This document shows, in pieces, positions 63,296 to 64,000 of a DNA stretch of 64,000 bases. Made by a program: the position numbers and the translations under genes. The notes under the pieces were generated by a model that made no database searches, had not been told where the DNA came from, and worked only from the letters and a program-made list of their open reading frames with translations. The DNA comes from Chrysoperla carnea. Lineage: Eukaryota; Arthropoda; Insecta; Neuroptera; Chrysopidae. Numbering within the stretch: position 1 is the stretch's first letter; each line of letters starts with the position of its first letter. The DNA lies in assembly GCF_905475395.1 (NCBI RefSeq), contig NC_058337.1, forward strand, positions 26,374,983-26,438,982. Direction: 5' to 3'.

Positions 63296-64000
63296 CAGTC
63301 TATATGCAGTAGTGTGTAGACAGTAGTAGTTCAGCTACCTTTTATACGGACTGAAAGCCTTTAAATTTGTACTTTAATTGAAAATTTTTTTATTTAAAAG
63401 TTCAATGCTACCATTTAAAGTGGACAAGAGATATTTCTGTCAGCCTCAATGTTTTTTTTGCCTTGGTAAAACTATGCTTATGGCTAACATTGCCAGAAAC
63501 AAAAAACAAATATAATAATAATTTTCTTAGATGTTTTGCTATACTCATTGCTTGCAGTTGAATAAATCTACCGGATTTTGATAAAGAAATCGATACATTT
63601 TTGCAAAGGTTTTCTGGTTCCGGAACGATCTTGTAGTACAAGATCCGAATTAAGGTCGACCTTCACCCATCTGTTTACCGAATGAAAGTTATTTTTTATG
63701 AAATGTAAAATATTTACAAATATCCCTGTTGTGGGTTGCCCTAAAAAATATGGTCCAGACAACTTTTAATAAAAATATCAAAACTTGGAAAGCTTGTAAA
63801 CTTTATTTTTTGACTGATATTTTGTGGACAATCATATAGCACCGTATTTGCAATAAAATTATCTTTATTTATATATGTGTGAGGCAATGAATTAACAGAT
63901 GAACGTAATTACTATTCACAACTTGTATAAATGCGAAAAGAGGCAGACAGTATAGCTGCTGCATATTCTTTATGGCTTTTACTTTCGAGTAGATCAATTA
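63296..64000. other. Gene-free right edge
   Basis: No exon, RNA gene or repeat was recognised in the last 700 bases. Confidence 0.35.

Overview
This is AT-rich nuclear DNA of an animal, almost certainly an insect. The genes are split by GT-AG introns (some only about 60 bases long). The proteins are typical of insects, and the space between genes is filled with transposon relics, MITEs and tRNA-derived SINEs. The order of insect cannot be settled from the window. No rRNA, functional tRNA, CRISPR array or bacterial-type gene was seen.

Layout. 1-372 (minus) is the start of HOP2/PSMC3IP, a meiotic recombination cofactor, running off the left edge. 4968-14637 (plus) is a secreted ADAMTS-like zinc metalloprotease. 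It is missing its signal peptide and prodomain exons, contains what look like two mutually exclusive exons in the catalytic domain, and ends in a Tyr/Thr/Asn-rich tail. 20422-20950 and 23293-23975 (both minus) are two tandem, strongly diverged TMEM14-family membrane protein genes with the same intron position. 25727-27759 (plus) is a complete GCLM, the modifier subunit of glutamate-cysteine ligase, sharing a divergent upstream region with the second TMEM14 gene. 46348-48942 (minus) is one 864-residue reading frame with a single C2H2 zinc finger followed by eight full 73-75-residue repeats and one partial, nearly identical to each other. I do not recognise this protein.

The rest (about 373-4967, 14638-20421, 27760-46347, 49012-64000) is gene-poor and holds mobile-element debris. 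This includes a non-LTR retrotransposon fragment, a decayed Gypsy-type element, a deleted hAT element with a clean 8-base target duplication sitting inside a larger element with about 300-base inverted ends, several foldback MITEs, three SINE copies and families of dispersed repeats. Two very precise inverted repeats stand out: 101-base perfect arms at 39106-39328, at the end of an insertion flanked by 12-base direct repeats, and 51-base perfect arms at 56820-56955.

The genes do not form one pathway: meiosis (HOP2), extracellular proteolysis, mitochondrial-type small membrane proteins (TMEM14) and glutathione synthesis (GCLM) are simply neighbours. The observations most worth follow-up are the frame-enforced alternative exon pair in the protease, the higher-order repeat structure of the zinc-finger protein, and the two hairpin loci.
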